A stretch of 64,000 bases of DNA from Planctellipticum variicoloris (GTDB lineage: Bacteria; Planctomycetota; Planctomycetia; Planctomycetales; Planctomycetaceae): NCBI RefSeq assembly GCF_030622045.1, contig NZ_CP130886.1, forward strand, positions 3,423,557 through 3,487,556, written 5' to 3'. The position numbers and the translations under genes are program-made. Below are positions 57,114-64,000 of the stretch, one piece after another (position 1 is the first letter of the stretch; each line of letters begins with the position of its first letter). The notes under the pieces were generated by a model. It saw only the letters and a program-made list of their open reading frames with translations, searched no databases and had not been told where the DNA came from.

Positions 57114-57150
57114 CCCACGCCCATCGCGGACTCTGGGCGTGCCACCCAGT
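57114..57150. repeat. Dispersed repeat (family B), copy 3
   Basis: CACGCCCATCGCGGACTCTG, then GGCGTGCCACCCAG. Nearly identical to 24025-24059. It lies directly 3' of the TrmB-like gene (stop at 57153). Confidence 0.85.
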
Positions 57151-57152
57151 TG

Positions 57153-57983
57153 CTACCGCCTCGGCGGTCGGCTTTGGCGAGGCTTGTCGCTCCCCTCCCG
57201 CTCCAACTGGTCAAGTCGGGCCAGCTTGCGATCCGCGTTGAACTTCGGGAAGGGAAGTTCCTGCGCCAGCCGGTCGAGGTCGGCCTCCGTCAGATCGGTC
57301 CGGGCCCGGCAGACGGCCCGAAACACTGGCAGCTTTTCACGGAGGGCCAGAATCTCCCGGCGGGTCCGGCCCTTGGGGGCGTCGGGCCAGGGAGCCAGGT
57401 GTTCGGTCAGCTCGAAGAAAGCCGGGACGACCTCCTTCATGTAGCGCCAGTAGGTCGGGTTATCGGTCTGCAGGATGAGCGTGCCGCCAGGGATCAGGCA
57501 GCGATGGACCAGCGCCAGGAATTCCGGCGTGATCAGCCGCTTGAAGACCTCTCGACGCTCGTAATAGGGCTGCGGGTGATAGCAGTCGATCTCGGCGATG
57601 GTCCCCGGCGCGACATACTGTTCGAGAAATTCCCTGCCGCCGATCACCGCGAACCGGACATTCGACAGGCCCCGCTGATTGGCCCGGCGGGTGCCGTAGC
57701 GGATCACCACCGGCAGAATGTCCGACGCCACGTGGTCATGATCCGGCCGGGCGACGGCGCTGCACAGCGTCGACCGCCCATTGCCGCAGCCCAGGTCGAG
57801 CACGATCGGAGCTGTCCGTCCAAAGATGGCGGCGAAGTCGAGCGGGCCGGGGGGCGGCAGTTTCTTGATTGCCGTCCGCGCCCACTGATCTTCGGGCAGC
57901 ACCTTCCCCGGCACGCGGACGCCGAATTCGACATCGGGATCGGTGGCTGGTGAGGACGGCGGGGCAGGGCGGGGGGGCTTCAA
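57153..57983 (-). CDS. trmB: TrmB-like tRNA (guanine-N7)-methyltransferase
   Basis: A 276-residue SAM-dependent methyltransferase of the TrmB family, which makes m7G46 in tRNA. The SAM motif is IVLDLGCGNGRSTLCSA, followed by ASDILPVVIRYGTRRANQRGLSNVRF and the catalytic-loop position IAEIDCYHPQPY, where canonical TrmB has FPDPW, then LIPGGTLILQTDNPTYWRYM. This variant motif is seen in other planctomycete TrmB-like proteins as far as I recall, so the assignment is likely but not certain. The start is a TTG at 57983. The C-terminus is Arg-rich and basic, fitting RNA binding. Confidence 0.78.
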   Translation of the reverse strand: MKPPRPAPPSSPATDPDVEFGVRVPGKVLPEDQWARTAIKKLPPPGPLDFAAIFGRTAPIVLDLGCGNGRSTLCSAVARPDHDHVASDILPVVIRYGTRRANQRGLSNVRFAVIGGREFLEQYVAPGTIAEIDCYHPQPYYERREVFKRLITPEFLALVHRCLIPGGTLILQTDNPTYWRYMKEVVPAFFELTEHLAPWPDAPKGRTRREILALREKLPVFRAVCRARTDLTEADLDRLAQELPFPKFNADRKLARLDQLEREGSDKPRQSRPPRR

Positions 57984-58031
57984 CGGAAGGACCTGTCGGA
58001 AGAGCGGGTGAGGGGCAATATCACCCCCAGC

Positions 58032-58709
58032 CTACTGCTTGCGGTGCTTTCCCGAAACGCTGCGGTTCTTGCGAGTCACCGGTTTCGCCTCCTCCTGCAG
58101 CGGCGCGAAGCCTTCTCGTTCGGTGCAGTAGGCGTTGATGGCGCCGTCTTCCAGGCCGTATTCCCATCCGTGCAGCGTCAGTTGTCCGCGCTGCAGCGCG
58201 GCGGCGACCGACGGATGGGTCTGCAGGTTCTCGATCTGGACGAGAATGTGCTCGCGAACGGTGATTTCCAGCAGATACTCGGAATCGTCCACGTGGGCGT
58301 AGTTCTCCGTGACGATCCGCCGGGTGGCTTCGGCATGCTGCAGCCATTGTCGGACGGTCGGCAGCTTTTCCAGCGACTCCGGGTGCAGCAACGCCTTCAT
58401 GGCGCCGCACTGGGAATGGCCGCAGACGATGATATCCCGCACGCCCAGGACGCTGACGGCGTATTCGATGGTCGCCGCTTCACCGCCGGCGCCCGCGCCG
58501 TACGGCGGAACCATGTTCCCGGCGTTGCGCATGACGAACAGCTCGCCGGGGCCGGACTGGGTAATCAGATTCGGATCAACGCGGGAGTCGGAGCAACTGA
58601 TGACGAGGGCACTCGGATTCTGCCCGCCGGCGAGTTTGGCGAAGAATTCGCGTTCTCGCTGAAAAATCTGCGAGTGAAACTGGCGGACGCCGTGCAGCAG
58701 GTGGTTCAT
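58032..58709 (-). CDS. Beta-class carbonic anhydrase
   Basis: A 225-residue zinc enzyme hydrating carbon dioxide to bicarbonate. The zinc-site signatures SCSDSRVDPN (Cys, Asp, Arg) and VCGHSQCGAMK (His, Cys) are complete, with FVMRNAGNMVPP and GGEAATIEYAV between them. The C-terminus is basic (RKNRSVSGKHRKQ). The ATG at 58709 is preceded by GGAG; the open frame to 58853 includes repeat sequence. No signal peptide is present, so it is cytosolic. Confidence 0.94.
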   Translation of the reverse strand: MNHLLHGVRQFHSQIFQREREFFAKLAGGQNPSALVISCSDSRVDPNLITQSGPGELFVMRNAGNMVPPYGAGAGGEAATIEYAVSVLGVRDIIVCGHSQCGAMKALLHPESLEKLPTVRQWLQHAEATRRIVTENYAHVDDSEYLLEITVREHILVQIENLQTHPSVAAALQRGQLTLHGWEYGLEDGAINAYCTEREGFAPLQEEAKPVTRKNRSVSGKHRKQ

Positions 58710-59085
58710 TGGGAAGCTCCGGGACAGAAGAAGACCTAACCGCGGCGACGCGGAAAACGCGAAGAAAGCAAGAGAAGCGTGACGACCACGAATCGCACAA
58801 AGGAACGCGAATGATGACGGCGAAGAGGGAACCACGAAAGGGACTGAGGTCATGGAAAGATGTGACGCGAGTCCGGGAACGACACTGCAATCTGTAGGAA
58901 GCTATTCCAGAACTGTCAACGTCCTTAGCTTGTGAAGCGAAGAGTTTGGCGCGGCAGGTAAGCGGATAGGGCCGGAATTTCTGACTCGCCTCTTGCCAAG
59001 TCGGCATCATCCCGGTATCCGTCGATGGGTCGGGACGAGCCGTCGTTTCCGGCTTCCGCACGCTGCTCTTCAATTCGGGATTGCA
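58710..59085. other. Spacer with diverged CCGCGG-type repeat
   Basis: The 376 bases contain ACCGCGGCGACGCGGAAAACGC (58739-58760) and CCACGAATCGCAC (58790), relatives of the repeats at 27867 and 35372. The promoters of the divergent carbonic anhydrase and ceramidase-like genes should lie here. No gene is seen. Confidence 0.6.
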
Positions 59086-60495
59086 ATGTCCACATTCCTC
59101 CGCTTTGGTTTGAGCCCGGTTCTGATCGCCCTGTTCGCGATGCCTGTCTGGGCGGGCGATCTGCGGGTCGGCTTTGCGACCACGGATATCACGCCGCCCG
59201 TCGGCTTTCGCATGAGCGGATACTTCTTCGAGCGGCTCAGCGCGGGGACCAAAGATCCGCTCTACGTGCGCACGATGTATCTCGAGCAGGATGGCGTCGT
59301 CGCCGTAATCGCGATTTGCGATCTAATCGCCATCTATCCCGAAGTGGGCCAGGCCACGCGGGCCGCCGCCGAGCAGAAGTTCCAGATTCCGTCCGCGCAC
59401 ATCTCCATCGCCGCCACGCACTCGCACACGGGGCCGCTGTACGCCGGGGTGCTGCGGGATTACTTCCACAAACGCGCGGTCCTGGCGCACAGCACGGACG
59501 AGCGCGAGGCGGTCAATTATCCCGGCCTGCTTCAGGAACGAATCCTGGCTTCGATCCACGACGCCCGCAAAAACGCGGCGCGGGCCGTCCTGGCCACCGG
59601 CTACGCCGAAGAGACGCGCTTGTCGTTCAATCGCCGGTTCCACATGCGGGACGGGAGCGTGCGGTTCAATCCGGGCGTGCAGCACCCGGACATCGTTCGG
59701 GCGGCGGGAGACATCGATCCGCAGATCGGACTGGTGCAGGTGCTGTCGGCGGACGATCAGACGCCGCTGGGACTGTTTTCGTCGTTTGCGCTGCATCTCG
59801 ATACAACGGGCGGAACGCTCTATTCGGCCGACTATCCCAAGATCCTCCACGACCGGCTCAGCGAGCGCTACGGTCAGCGGTTCGTCTCTCTGTTCGGAAC
59901 GGGCACCTGCGGCGACATCAACCACGTGGATGTCTCCAGTCAGACTCGACGGCCGGCCGAAGAGATCGGCGGCCTGCTCGCCGACACCATTCTCGCGCAG
60001 CTTCCGCAACTGACGCCCCGGCACCGCGCCCGACTGGCGGTCCGTTCGGGAACGGTCAACGCCCCGCTCCAGGCCTACTCCCCGGAACGGATTGCTCAGG
60101 CTCACAGCGACATGGCGAAAGTCGGGACGCCCGACGCAACTTTTCTGGAGCAGGTGGAAACGGTCAAGATTCTCGACGTCGCCAAGCGGAATTCCCCGAC
60201 CATCCCGCTGGAGGTCCAGGTCTACCGGCTGACCGACGCGGCTGCGATTGTCATGCTGCCGGGGGAAGTCTTTGTCGATCTTGGACTGGCCATCAAGGCC
60301 CGCTCGCCGTTCGCCACCACGCTGGTCGTCGAACTGGCGAATGACGTGCCGGCTTACATCCCGACTCGGAAGGCCTTCGCCGAAGGGAGCTACGAAACGG
60401 TGAATTCTCTGGTGCAGTCGGGAGGAGGCGAACTGATGGTCGACAAGGCCGTGCAACTTTTGCAGGAGCTGGCCCCGGGAGCCGAGGTCAAATGA
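59086..60495 (+). CDS. Neutral/alkaline non-lysosomal ceramidase-like protein
   Basis: A 469-residue exported protein. A signal peptide (1-23, ends VWAGD) precedes the ceramidase-like domain: VGFATTDITPPVGFRMSGYF, LIAIYPEVG, the zinc-site region IAATHSHTGPLYAG, FHMRDGSVRFNPG, FALHLDTTGGTLYSADYP and SLFGTGTCGDINHVD. The C-terminal part (VMLPGEVFVDLGLAIKA, VVELANDVPAYIPTRKAFAEGSYET) matches planctomycete members, which are often annotated this way without proof that ceramide is the substrate. The ATG at 59086 is chosen at the signal peptide. Its stop overlaps the next gene by four bases. Confidence 0.87.
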   Translation: MSTFLRFGLSPVLIALFAMPVWAGDLRVGFATTDITPPVGFRMSGYFFERLSAGTKDPLYVRTMYLEQDGVVAVIAICDLIAIYPEVGQATRAAAEQKFQIPSAHISIAATHSHTGPLYAGVLRDYFHKRAVLAHSTDEREAVNYPGLLQERILASIHDARKNAARAVLATGYAEETRLSFNRRFHMRDGSVRFNPGVQHPDIVRAAGDIDPQIGLVQVLSADDQTPLGLFSSFALHLDTTGGTLYSADYPKILHDRLSERYGQRFVSLFGTGTCGDINHVDVSSQTRRPAEEIGGLLADTILAQLPQLTPRHRARLAVRSGTVNAPLQAYSPERIAQAHSDMAKVGTPDATFLEQVETVKILDVAKRNSPTIPLEVQVYRLTDAAAIVMLPGEVFVDLGLAIKARSPFATTLVVELANDVPAYIPTRKAFAEGSYETVNSLVQSGGGELMVDKAVQLLQELAPGAEVK

Positions 60496-60791
60496 GTCTC
60501 GGCGACGCGCTCTTCGCGGCCGGGCTGTTCGCCGCCTTCGGCGGCATCGTCTGGTCGGCGATGCAGCCCCGGTACGAGTTCGTGCTCCGCATTCGCGGAG
60601 GAAAGCTGACTCCGGCCCGCGGCAGAGTGACGGCGGCGTTTCTGCACACCGCCATCGGAATCGTGGAGGAAAATGGCGTCGAGCAGGGCTGGATCGCCGG
60701 CGAGCGGCACGGGAAGCGGGTGCGACTGGCCGTCAGCCGCAGTTTTCCGGCCGGAGCGGCCCAGCAGCTTCGGAACGCGTGGCACTTTTGA
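60492..60791 (+). CDS. DUF3634-like small membrane-anchored protein
   Basis: A 99-residue protein with one N-terminal membrane helix (ALFAAGLFAAFGGIVWSAM) and a small domain YEFVLRIRGGKLTPARGRVTAAFL, which resembles DUF3634. The ATG overlaps the ceramidase-like stop (ATGA), so the two are translationally coupled. Function unknown. It converges closely on the next minus-strand gene, with only 24 bases between the stop codons. Confidence 0.75.
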   Translation: MSLGDALFAAGLFAAFGGIVWSAMQPRYEFVLRIRGGKLTPARGRVTAAFLHTAIGIVEENGVEQGWIAGERHGKRVRLAVSRSFPAGAAQQLRNAWHF

Positions 60792-60815
60792 ATCGCCGGA
60801 GAAGACTTCGAGATG

Positions 60816-62576
60816 CTATGTCGTCCTCTGCGGGATTCTGCCAAGTTCCGCCGGGCACGACAGCGTCGCATAGAGGCACAGTCCCACCAGCAGCACGGCC
60901 ATGATCAGGCTGCGCTCATAGTAGACGTAGTCGAGCCACGTGGGGAACGTGACTCCCAGCAGGCGGTTCAGGCGATCGAGCGTGACCGCGGCGATGTATT
61001 TGTCGTCGCCGAAGCGGAGCATCTGCGGTCGCAAATACGAGCGGACCCAGTTGAGATCGAGGCCGGCGGGAATTCCGTAAATCTGCATCAGTTCGACAGC
61101 GTACGCAGTCATTTCCAGAGTCGCGGTTCCGGATTCGCTGTACGCAAAACCGCCGGAGAACAGGAAGCCGTTCCCGCTGGTGCGGTGAAGTTCACGCAGC
61201 CAGCGGTGGATCTTCTGGCGGTATTGATCCCGGTCGATGGGGCGTCCGATGACGTCCAGCAACTGCGTGATACGTAAAACGTCTTCCAGCAGGGCGTACT
61301 CATCGCCGGCCAGAGCGTTCAGGGTGGCCAGCAGGCGTTGTTCGAGGAAATCCTTCTGCTCTGATGACAATTCGTGGCGCAGCTCCAGGACGCGAATCGC
61401 CCAGTCGTATTGGATCAAACTGGTGATTGGGAGCTGCGGCAGGCCGCCGAGCAGACTCTGACGCTGTTGATCGATTTCCGGCAACCAATTCAGTTCCTCC
61501 GGTCCTATGAGACCTGTGCGGATCGCACTTCCGAGTATGTATGGCATCACCAGTAACGGCTCGCCAGACAATTCTGATTGAAGCAACTTTCGCGGGCGGG
61601 AGAGATCGGGACGGAGTCCTGATTCGATCGCGCCGTCGGCGACGAGCTCCCAGTCGCGCCAGCTCGCGCTCGAAAAGGGGGCCCGATCGAAGGCCTCGAC
61701 GTGCTGTTTGATGCGCGCGGGCGTCGTCGGCCGCCAGATCGAGCTGGTGAACCAGGCGAGCATGGGGACGGTGACCAGCACTGTTGCCGCGACCCGCCAT
61801 CTCCGCCCCGGGGCCAGCGGAGAGTCAGAGCGATCTTTCCTTGCCACGACGGGCAGCAGGAGCATCACTCCGCTGAAGAAGACGGCGGGCAGCAGCATCT
61901 GGTCGACGAAGTGGATGTCCTGCACGCCGACAGTACATACGGCGGACGTCTGTCCGAGAAACGCCATTCCCGCAATCAGCGACTGCCCGATCACCGTGCG
62001 GTTCGCCAGCCCCTGCCGCGCGAAGCCGGCGAGGAGGTACAACATGGCGCCCAGTGAAATCAGGTAGATCAGCAGCATCAGTGACGTCGCTCCGACGAGC
62101 GGCAGACCGATCGTCGCGGCGAAGAACAGCAGGGCGGCCCACTTGTGCCGGCGCCACCAGTGCCGGGCGGCTTCCTGGACCGCCTGCTGGTCGATGTCGG
62201 CCGGGACATTGCCCGCCTGGATACGGCGAATCCCGGCGGCGCCGAACAGGGCGGCACCTACCAGTAGAAACAGGCTGATGGCGGGCAACGCCAGAAACGC
62301 TACGAACTTGGAAAGCCAGGAGGCATTCGCCAGCGGCAGCACGCTACCCGAGACTTTACCTCCAGTGAGAATCGGCAATGGCAGGGAAGCGGCCGCGACG
62401 CGCAGCAGTTGCGGAGCGCCCGCGAGCGGATCGCGGGCGCGTTCCACCTCGGCCGCCTGGATCCGCCGGCGAACACCGGCTTCAAAGTCGTCTCCCGCGA
62501 CGCTGTATAGACGCAGCGCGGCACGAAGGTCGCTCTCGGGAACCAGTTCGCATTCGGGGTTGAGGTTCAGAGGCAT
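60816..62576 (-). CDS. Large membrane protein co-encoded with an ECF sigma factor
   Basis: A 586-residue protein. The N-terminal 90 residues are soluble (DFEAGVRRRIQAAEVERARDPL resembles a sigma-factor-binding start). About seven membrane helices follow (SKFVAFLALPAISLFLLVGAALFG, LLFFAATIGLPLVGATSLMLLIYLISLGAMLYLLA and others to about 290). The C-terminal 280 residues are helical (RVLELRHELSSEQKDFLEQRL, LRFGDDKYIAAVTLDRLNRLL), like an alpha-alpha toroid, and end in a last helix. The start overlaps the sigma-factor stop by ten bases, so it is a candidate anti-sigma factor or sensor for it, although it has no zinc-finger motif. Confidence 0.72.
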   Translation of the reverse strand: MPLNLNPECELVPESDLRAALRLYSVAGDDFEAGVRRRIQAAEVERARDPLAGAPQLLRVAAASLPLPILTGGKVSGSVLPLANASWLSKFVAFLALPAISLFLLVGAALFGAAGIRRIQAGNVPADIDQQAVQEAARHWWRRHKWAALLFFAATIGLPLVGATSLMLLIYLISLGAMLYLLAGFARQGLANRTVIGQSLIAGMAFLGQTSAVCTVGVQDIHFVDQMLLPAVFFSGVMLLLPVVARKDRSDSPLAPGRRWRVAATVLVTVPMLAWFTSSIWRPTTPARIKQHVEAFDRAPFSSASWRDWELVADGAIESGLRPDLSRPRKLLQSELSGEPLLVMPYILGSAIRTGLIGPEELNWLPEIDQQRQSLLGGLPQLPITSLIQYDWAIRVLELRHELSSEQKDFLEQRLLATLNALAGDEYALLEDVLRITQLLDVIGRPIDRDQYRQKIHRWLRELHRTSGNGFLFSGGFAYSESGTATLEMTAYAVELMQIYGIPAGLDLNWVRSYLRPQMLRFGDDKYIAAVTLDRLNRLLGVTFPTWLDYVYYERSLIMAVLLVGLCLYATLSCPAELGRIPQRTT

Positions 62577-63100
62577 GTCAGCACCGTTCCGATCAGCGAC
62601 GCAGGAGGCTCGTTGCCGAGCATGCGAAAGAGAGCGCGACGCGCCTGATAGAGGCGACCTTCGACGGTTTTCGGGGAAACCGACAGCAGGCTGGCGACGT
62701 CCTTGACGCTGGTTTCTTCCAGGTAGTGCATCAGGACGGCCTGTCGCTGATTGGCGGGAAGTCGCTGAATGGCCTGCCGCAGTCGCTCGATCCGGTCAGA
62801 GCCCTCCGGGTCCGTTGCCGCGACAGCCTGCTCGACAGCGGGCGAATCGAACTTCACAATCCGCTCGCGTCTGCGGCGTGCGCGAATCCAGTTGCGATGC
62901 TGATTACGGGCCACGCCGCGGAGCCAGGCTCCGAAGATGTCGGGCTGCGTCCAGTCGCCTCGGCACGCTTCCCGATGGAGCCACGCCTCGGCAAAGCTGT
63001 CCTGCGCGATCTCAGCAGCATCCGCCCACGGCGTCCCCCAGGAGGCGATCAGCCCCACGAGCGGCCCACGATATCGACGAATCAGCTCGGACAGGTCCAT
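62567..63100 (-). CDS. ECF-type RNA polymerase sigma factor
   Basis: A 177-residue sigma-70-family factor with region 2 (DAAEIAQDSFAEAWLH, IFGAWLRGVARNQHRNWIRARRRR) and region 4 (RLPANQRQAVLMHYLEETSVKDVASLLSVSPKTVEGRLYQARRALF). The linker is longer than in classical ECF factors. The ATG at 63100 has GGAG eight bases upstream; the open frame to 63295 has no further match. It overlaps the membrane protein gene downstream by ten bases, forming a probable sigma/regulator pair. Confidence 0.92.
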   Translation of the reverse strand: MDLSELIRRYRGPLVGLIASWGTPWADAAEIAQDSFAEAWLHREACRGDWTQPDIFGAWLRGVARNQHRNWIRARRRRERIVKFDSPAVEQAVAATDPEGSDRIERLRQAIQRLPANQRQAVLMHYLEETSVKDVASLLSVSPKTVEGRLYQARRALFRMLGNEPPASLIGTVLTCL

Positions 63101-63200
63101 ATTGCTCGTTCTCCACCCCGTAGTGTCCGGAGAGTTCCCGGATCCCACAAGAAAGTGGAAGAATCGAGAAATGGGGCGTTCGCCGGAACGCGGGCGATCT

Positions 63201-63725
63201 TCACCGCTCCCGTTCAGCCCGAGCGGCGGCCTGGTCGAACAGATGCCGCGCGGCCCGGCCGCTGATGACTGCGCAGCGCAGCAGCTCCGCGGCAATCAGT
63301 TCCACCGCTTCCCAGTGGCCAGGCCGATCGAGCAGGTGTTCGGTCTTATCGAGCAGCCTGCGTTCGAGTCGATCGATCTGGCTGGCGCTGCCGGCCCGCT
63401 GCTTCGTGAGCATCCGGACGTTTCGCAGATCCTGCGACGCGGCGTCCCAGTGGTAGTCACCGGCGTGACGGGCTTCGGCGGCGAGACCGCCGAGGAGAAT
63501 CAGAACTTCCGTTTCGAGCCAGTCCTTCGAAGGGCGAAATGTCCCCTTGCGGATCTCGCAGACGCCGAGCCGGAGGTGGTTCGGTTCGACGCTGACGCGC
63601 TGGACCGGGCGGCCGAGGGCCAGAGCGACGACCGCGTGGCCGGCTTCGTGGTAGGCGGTAGCGATTTCGTGGAGATCGGGCATTTTTCGTTTGACGAGCC
63701 GGTGGAGATGGACGTCGTCGAGCAA
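63201..63725 (-). CDS. Standalone M41 (FtsH C-terminal)-like metallopeptidase
   Basis: A 174-residue protein resembling the peptidase part of FtsH without its ATPase. The zinc motif HEAGH is in TAYHEAGHAVVALALGRPVQRVSVEP, and the distal metal ligand is probably in LLGGLAAEARHAGDYHWDAASQDLRNV, matching the AGRAAEE...GA.ND...AT region of M41 enzymes. The rest is helical. The start is uncertain: a TTG at 63725 three bases after the stop of the upstream gene, or an ATG at 63683. Such single-domain M41-like proteins occur in several bacteria and phages with unknown targets. Confidence 0.78.
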   Translation of the reverse strand: MLDDVHLHRLVKRKMPDLHEIATAYHEAGHAVVALALGRPVQRVSVEPNHLRLGVCEIRKGTFRPSKDWLETEVLILLGGLAAEARHAGDYHWDAASQDLRNVRMLTKQRAGSASQIDRLERRLLDKTEHLLDRPGHWEAVELIAAELLRCAVISGRAARHLFDQAAARAERER

Positions 63726-63728
63726 AGC

Positions 63729-64000
63729 CTATCGGAGGACGCCCGCGTCGCGGGCGGTGCTCGCCAGCAGCAGGAGCATTTCGGCCCACTGGACGCGCTG
63801 GGCGAATTCGGTAAGCGCCGGGTCGCCCGCCTGTGCGGCGGCTTCGCAGAGGTCAACGAAGGCGAAGGGATCCCAGCCGCGTACGGTCCAGAGTCGGCCG
63901 GACCAGCGGTCGAAGTTCGCGGGTGGTGCGAATTCGCGGGCCAGCAGAGCGAGCTCGGCAAAGATCGGATGCGGCCCGACATGGCGGAACCAGTATTTCG
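63729..64000 (-). CDS. C-terminal fragment of a gene running off the right edge
   Basis: The minus-strand frame from the window edge to the TAG at 63729-63731 is open for 89 codons: KYWFRHVGPHPIFAELALLA, then REFAPPANFDRWSGRLWTVR and onward to STARDAGVLR. No start lies in the window. Amino-acid composition (Trp, Phe, Ala, Leu) looks like a real protein but no family is recognised. It ends three bases before the TTG start of the M41-like peptidase gene, so the two are probably co-transcribed. Confidence 0.65.
   Translation of the reverse strand, partial: KYWFRHVGPHPIFAELALLAREFAPPANFDRWSGRLWTVRGWDPFAFVDLCEAAAQAGDPALTEFAQRVQWAEMLLLLASTARDAGVLR

Overview
The window is high-GC DNA from a member of the Planctomycetes, probably the class Planctomycetia. 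The evidence is the gene mix: DUF1501 and sulfatase-like proteins, NPCBM and secreted 3-keto-disaccharide-hydrolase-like proteins, a very long MoxR/DUF58/BatA cluster, small secreted proteins with an LSNLRPMTDVQG segment, and many short palindromic intergenic repeats. No species can be named. I recognised no rRNA gene, tRNA gene or CRISPR array.

Layout. 0.1-4.7 kb: two outer-membrane beta-barrels, a small Gly/Ser/Asn-rich secreted protein and an exported C39 cysteine peptidase, together reminiscent of a Fap-like amyloid export locus. 5.1-8.7 kb (minus): a vWA / PP2C phosphatase / HhH-containing kinase triad of the TerY-P (YegL-YegK-YegI) type. 8.9-9.8 kb: hydroxypyruvate isomerase. 9.87-11.8 kb: a nested mobile island, in which an IS110-family element sits inside one arm of an inverted repeat that brackets a GxxExxY gene. 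11.8-20.7 kb: MFS transporter, ABC exporter, PIG-L deacetylase, a BRCT-MerR-TPR fusion, glyA and an HXXEE membrane protein. 20.8-25.7 kb: a 1000-residue SUKH/ankyrin protein, a small orphan and a sulfatase-fold protein without the formylglycine motif. 25.9-44.9 kb: a block of ten co-directional envelope genes, MoxR, DUF58, BatA-like, vWA, DUF4175-like, two secreted coiled-coil/TPR-like proteins and an NPCBM protein, followed by three chained HtrA-like genes of which only the first keeps its catalytic triad. 45.1-51.3 kb: MsrP, SthA, CheX-like protein, RluA-type pseudouridine synthase, DUF1501 protein. 51.5-54.4 kb: a nuclease-like gene split by an IS630-family element that can be removed in silico to restore the frame. 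54.4-58.7 kb: a secreted lectin-like protein, an esterase/MarR pair with a perfect palindromic operator, a TrmB-like methyltransferase and a beta-carbonic anhydrase. 59-64 kb: ceramidase-like protein, DUF3634-like protein, an ECF sigma factor with an overlapping membrane protein, a standalone M41-like peptidase and a gene that runs off the right edge.

The strongest non-gene signals are at least five families of short palindromic or inverted repeats in the intergenic spaces, and the two transposon insertions whose exact target sites can be reconstructed from the sequence alone.
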